Below are positions 60,852 through 64,000 of a stretch of DNA of 64,000 nucleotides, in pieces. This DNA comes from Thermobifida halotolerans (GTDB lineage: Bacteria > Actinomycetota > Actinomycetes > Streptosporangiales > Streptosporangiaceae), in assembly GCF_003574835.2 (NCBI RefSeq), contig NZ_CP063196.1, positions 868,001-932,000 of the forward strand, given 5' to 3'. The notes beneath the pieces were generated by a model. The model ran no database searches. It was not told the origin of the DNA and saw nothing but the letters and a program-made list of their open reading frames with translations. A program made the position numbers and the translations under genes. Position 1 is the first letter of the stretch; every line of letters begins with the position of its first letter.

Positions 60852-60870
60852 TTAACCGATTCAGTACAGT
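60852..60870 (+). promoter_or_regulatory. Operator and -10 element of the Gfo/Idh/MocA gene
   Basis: TTAACCGATTCAG (60852-60864) runs directly into TACAGT (60865-60870), seven bases before the ATG, so the transcript should be leaderless. The first word matches the operator in the aldo/keto reductase promoter 2.1 kb upstream at 10 of 13 places. Confidence 0.5.
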
Positions 60871-60877
60871 GGGCGCC

Positions 60878-61882
60878 ATGACGACGGACAGTGGTGTGCT
60901 GCGGTGGGGTGTGCTCGGAACCGGTGGGATCGCCACCGCCTTCCTGGAGGGGCTGCGCGTGGTCGAGGGCGCCCGCGTCACCGCGGTCGGCTCGCGCAGC
61001 GAGGCGTCGGCCGCGCGCTTCGCCGACGCCTGGGACATCCCCAACCGGCATGTCGGCCCGGAGGCGCTGGCCGCCGACCCCGAGGTGGACGTCGTCTACG
61101 TCGCCACCCCCCACCCGGCCCACCACGCGGGCACCCTGGCCTGCCTGGAGGCGGGCAAGCACGTGCTGTGCGAGAAGCCGCTGGCCATGAACGTCCGCGA
61201 GGTCACCGAGATGATCGGGGCGGCCCGCCGCAACGGGCGCTTCCTCATGGAGGCCATGTGGACCCGGTTCGCCCCCGCCAGCCGCGAGATCGGCCGCCTG
61301 CTGGCCGACGGCGCGATCGGGGAGTTGCGGCTGCTCACCGCCAACTTCGGCAACGCCGTCCCCTACGACCCGGCCAGCCGGATGTGGGCGCCGGAACTGG
61401 GCGGCGGCGCCCTGCTGGACCTGGGCGTCTACCCGGTGGCGCTGGCCTCGCACTTCCTGGGCGAACTGACCGTCGTGGGCGCGACCGGCCGCCTGGCCCC
61501 CAACGGGGTGGTCGACGCGCAGGCCACCGTGCTGGTCGAGAACCGCGACGGCGTGACCGGAATGCTGGCCTGCTCGCTGGACGCGCCGCTGCCCAACCGG
61601 GTGGCCCTGGTCGGCACCCGCGGCCGGATCGAACTGGAGCGCTGGTGGTGCCCCACCGACTTCGTGCTGCACCGCGACGGGCAGGAACCGGAGGCGTTCG
61701 CCTTCCCGCACCGCGCCAACGGCTACGAGCACGAGGCCGAGGAGGTGGCCCGCCGCATCGCCGCCGGAGAGCTGGAGAGCCCGCTCATGCCGTGGGAGGA
61801 GAGCCTGCGCGTGGTGCGGGTCATGGACGAGGTGCGCGAGCGTCTGGGCGTGGTCTACCCGGCCGACGCCGTGGCCGCCTGA
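60878..61882 (+). CDS. Gfo/Idh/MocA family NAD(P)-dependent oxidoreductase
   Basis: 334 aa. N-terminal Rossmann fold WGVLGTGGIATAFLEGL, then DVVYVATPHPAHH and the hallmark EKPLAMN with the active-site lysine. The C-terminal alpha/beta domain includes GGGALLDLGVYPVALASHFLG, with the Asp-x3-Tyr/His arrangement of trans-1,2-dihydrobenzenediol dehydrogenases and related sugar oxidoreductases. It oxidises or reduces a sugar or polyol. It starts without a ribosome site. The shared operator word suggests co-regulation with the aldo/keto reductase at 57.7-58.7 kb. Confidence 0.93.
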   Translation: MTTDSGVLRWGVLGTGGIATAFLEGLRVVEGARVTAVGSRSEASAARFADAWDIPNRHVGPEALAADPEVDVVYVATPHPAHHAGTLACLEAGKHVLCEKPLAMNVREVTEMIGAARRNGRFLMEAMWTRFAPASREIGRLLADGAIGELRLLTANFGNAVPYDPASRMWAPELGGGALLDLGVYPVALASHFLGELTVVGATGRLAPNGVVDAQATVLVENRDGVTGMLACSLDAPLPNRVALVGTRGRIELERWWCPTDFVLHRDGQEPEAFAFPHRANGYEHEAEEVARRIAAGELESPLMPWEESLRVVRVMDEVRERLGVVYPADAVAA

Positions 61883-62054
61883 CCCACTCCCGCCGGGAAC
61901 ACGGCGGAACCCGGGCGCGGAGGATCGGAACGGAGCCGAACGGGCTCGGAGCCGCCCGGGTCCGCGGTCGCGGACCGCTGGCAACCGGGAGGTTTCCTGA
62001 TCCCTCCGCGTGCGCGCGGTCGCTCCCGGCGCCGTCCGCGACCGGGGAAACGAC

Positions 62055-62091
62055 GACGGCCCTCCCGCGACCCGGTCGCGGGAGGGCCGTC
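62055..62091. terminator. Perfect hairpin between convergent genes
   Basis: GACGGCCCTCCCGCGACC (62055-62072) and its exact complement (62074-62091), with one base between. It lies 17 bases after the stop of the iron permease (-) and downstream of the oxidoreductase (+), and would end both transcripts. Confidence 0.85.
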
Positions 62092-62107
62092 GCCCGTCCG
62101 TGGCCTC

Positions 62108-63847
62108 CTACGGGGTGCCGCCGCTGTTGGGGCGGCCGCCCAGGGCCAGGACCGTCAGCACGACCGTCGTGGAGACAGCGGTGATGATCACCGACAGCGC
62201 GGCCAGCAACGGGAACGTGCCCGCGGTCCACAGGTCCAGGATGGCCTGGCCCACCACGGGAGCCCCCGGTCCGGCGAGCATCGCCGAGGCGTTGATCTCG
62301 CCCGCCGACAGGATGAACAGCAGCGACCAGCCCGCCACCAGGCTCGGGGCCATCAACGGCAGGATCACCCGCAGAAAGATCCGCCAGTCGCGGGCCCCGG
62401 AGACCTCCGCGGCCTCCCGCATCTCCGGGCCGATCTGCTGGATCGCGGAGTTGGCGTAGAACGACGCCTGCGGCAAGAAGATCACCACGTAGGCGGTGAC
62501 GAGCAGCAGCAGGGTCCCGTTCCACCCGAAGGGCGGACCGGCGAACGCCACCAGGAAGGCGATGCCCACCACGATGTGCGAGATCGCCGCCGGGATCTTG
62601 ATGACGCCGTCGACGAACCGGCCCAGCAGCGAGCGGCGCCGGTAGGACAGGTAGGCCAGCAGCGCCGCCAGCAGGGTGGTGACGGTCGCGCACATCAGCG
62701 CCAGCAGCAGGCTGTTGGTGATGCCCCGGCGCACCGCCAGGCGCTCCCACAGGTTGACGTAGTTGTCACCGGTCAGGGTGCCGAGGTCGATCTGCGGCGT
62801 CCAGAAGCCCTGGAAGGACACCAGCAGCAGGGCGAGGAACGGCAGGACCGAGGTGGCCCCCAGGTAGCCGAGGACCAGCAGCCGGGCCGGGACGCGCCAG
62901 CGGCCCAGCGAGACCAGCGCTGCGCGCGCCCCGCGGCCGCCGATGCGGGCGAACCGGCCCCTGGCCATGACGCGGCGCTCCACCGACCAGGCGAGGACCA
63001 CGATGGCGATCAGCACCAGGCTCATGCTCAGCGCCGTGATCAGGTCCGGTGGATAGTACCGGGTCACCGAGTGGACGATGGACACCGGCAGCACCTCGAT
63101 CTCCGCCGAGGTGCCGATCACCACCGGAACGGAGAACAGCGCGAAACCGATGGTGATGAGCTGCAGCACCGCCGCGCCCATGGCCGGTTTGAGGTTGGGC
63201 AGGGTCACCCGGAACAGCGTCCTGACCGGTCCGCACCCGGAGACCCGGGCCGCCTCCTCCAGCGCCGGGTCCAGCGACTGCAACCCGCTGGAGATCGCCA
63301 GGTAGGCGTAGGGGGTCAGGTAGAGGGCGTAGACGAAGACCAGGCCGGGCCAGGTGAAGATGTTGAGCGGACCGGTCTCCACCCCGATGCCGACCAGAGC
63401 CAGCAGCTCCCGCAGCCAGTAGTTGAGGTAGCCCGCCTCGGGGCTGGTCAGGAACACCCAGCCGATCGAGCCCGCGATGGCGGGCACGAACAGCGGCATC
63501 AGCGGCAGCGCCTCGGCGGCCCACCCCATCCGGGCGTCGGTGCGCACGTTGATCCACGCCAGCACGGCACCGATGAGGAACGCCAGCGCGCCGCCCGTGG
63601 CCACGGCCACGACCGCGTTGCGGATCACCTGCAGGGTGTCGGAGTCGGTGAGCACGTCGAGTACGGCGGGCAGTTCCGTGCCCAGTTCGCCGAGGAAGGC
63701 GCGGCCCACCGGGTAGACGACGAAGAAGACGACGACCGCCGCCGCCACCCAGCTCACCACCTGGAAGGTGGAGAACCTGCGGCGGGGCCGGGGCGGTGCC
63801 GTAGGACCGGTGGGGGCGGACGCGGGCCGCTGCAGCGTGCTAGTCAT
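62108..63847 (-). CDS. Ferric-iron/spermidine-type ABC transporter permease (two fused permease domains, FbpB-like)
   Basis: 579 aa from the ATG at 63847. About 12 membrane spans as two BPD_transp_1 domains; each has an EAA loop: LEEAARVSGCGPVRTLFRVTLPNLKPA in the first and MREAAEVSGARDWRIFLRVILPLMAPS in the second. This fused layout is typical of FbpB/SfuB permeases, which take up Fe3+ from a binding protein; putrescine or phosphonate importers are close relatives. Its ATG overlaps the upstream ATPase stop by eight bases. Confidence 0.93.
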   Translation of the reverse strand: MTSTLQRPASAPTGPTAPPRPRRRFSTFQVVSWVAAAVVVFFVVYPVGRAFLGELGTELPAVLDVLTDSDTLQVIRNAVVAVATGGALAFLIGAVLAWINVRTDARMGWAAEALPLMPLFVPAIAGSIGWVFLTSPEAGYLNYWLRELLALVGIGVETGPLNIFTWPGLVFVYALYLTPYAYLAISSGLQSLDPALEEAARVSGCGPVRTLFRVTLPNLKPAMGAAVLQLITIGFALFSVPVVIGTSAEIEVLPVSIVHSVTRYYPPDLITALSMSLVLIAIVVLAWSVERRVMARGRFARIGGRGARAALVSLGRWRVPARLLVLGYLGATSVLPFLALLLVSFQGFWTPQIDLGTLTGDNYVNLWERLAVRRGITNSLLLALMCATVTTLLAALLAYLSYRRRSLLGRFVDGVIKIPAAISHIVVGIAFLVAFAGPPFGWNGTLLLLVTAYVVIFLPQASFYANSAIQQIGPEMREAAEVSGARDWRIFLRVILPLMAPSLVAGWSLLFILSAGEINASAMLAGPGAPVVGQAILDLWTAGTFPLLAALSVIITAVSTTVVLTVLALGGRPNSGGTP

Positions 63848-64000
63848 GGTCGAGCACCACGACGCACGCGGCGGGGTCCACGCCGACCCACACCTGCCGA
63901 CCGGGCGCCAGGTCCGGGTCGTCGTCCGCCCACACCCGGACGCTGGTCTCCCCGACCCGGACCACGTACTCGGTGTGGGAACCGGCGAACACGGCGTTGG
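63840..64000 (-). CDS. ABC transporter ATP-binding protein, C-terminal TOBE part (runs off right edge)
   Basis: The last ~53 codons of a gene continuing beyond base 64000. The residues NAVFAGSHTEYVVRVGETSV and PGRQVWVGVDPAACVVVL match the C-terminal TOBE domain of FbpC/PotA-type importer ATPases, which follows the ATPase core and helps regulate it. It overlaps the permease start, so the two form one operon. A binding-protein gene is expected further right. Confidence 0.85.
   Translation of the reverse strand, partial: NAVFAGSHTEYVVRVGETSVRVWADDDPDLAPGRQVWVGVDPAACVVVLDHD

Larger units (their letters stand above)
60503..60877. other. Intergenic region between phoD and the Gfo/Idh/MocA gene
   Basis: 375 bases. 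The first 45 form the phoD terminator. About 250 bases of cytosine-rich DNA (60600-60830) hold no credible ORF or repeat. The last 30 bases carry an operator-like word and a -10 hexamer for the next gene. Confidence 0.5.

Overview
The window is very GC-rich (well over 70 % by eye), with strong G/C third positions, many GTG starts and ATGA/GTGA gene overlaps. Gene content (DUF4429/SHOCT, F420-type DUF385, DrrAB-type ABC genes, SigB-like promoters, Mrp and aa3 oxidase genes, a type III-D CRISPR locus) points to a filamentous actinomycete. My best guess is the Nocardiopsaceae (Thermobifida/Nocardiopsis relatives). No rRNA, tRNA, insertion sequence or phage gene was seen.

Layout. 0-8.7 kb: a partial Baeyer-Villiger monooxygenase, a DUF4429 protein, an ABC exporter, a DrrA/DrrB-type exporter pair, a methyltransferase/MarR divergent pair with two matching operators, a DUF385 enzyme, a lipoprotein and a PNPOx-like protein. 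8.9-29.4 kb: an energy and ion-homeostasis island. One operon runs from an HPP membrane protein through a nitrate-reductase-like molybdoenzyme and a helical 155-aa protein into a full mrpABCDEFG Na+/H+ antiporter. It is followed by a PoxB-like TPP enzyme, an operon of FAD/Fe-S D-lactate (glycolate) dehydrogenase, enolase-superfamily enzyme, a small protein and ctaD, then a ferritin-VIT metal transporter and an aldehyde dehydrogenase. Four transcription units here carry a GTTTG-N14/15-GG(G/A/T)TAG element resembling SigB-family stress promoters, so the island may be a general-stress regulon.

29.5-45 kb: two acetyltransferases and then a CRISPR type III-D effector locus. Two uncharacterised genes (437 and 96 aa) lie divergently from cas6. 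The plus-strand run is cas6, a double-CARF nuclease (Can1-like), cas10 without an HD domain, cas7, csx10 with a long helical C-terminus, a double-Cas7 gene, csx19 and a large TIGR03986-type Cas7. From cas10 to the last gene all starts overlap the previous stop. The composition parallels the fused III-D2 complexes, but cas7 is separate from csx10. There are no cas1/cas2 genes and no repeat array in the window. The expected logic is target RNA binding, Cas10 cyclic oligoadenylate synthesis and activation of the CARF nuclease.

45-64 kb: aldo/keto reductases, a CorC/HlyC pair, two RNA methyltransferases, an SDR, an APC permease, a HAD/NUDIX pair, a MoxR-DUF58-VWA operon divergent from a membrane protein with a pseudokinase-like N-terminus, a Tat-exported PhoD phosphatase flanked by two genes sharing a TTAACCG-type operator, a Gfo/Idh/MocA oxidoreductase, and the permease plus partial ATPase of a ferric-iron type ABC importer running off the right edge. 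Long perfect hairpins separate most convergent units.
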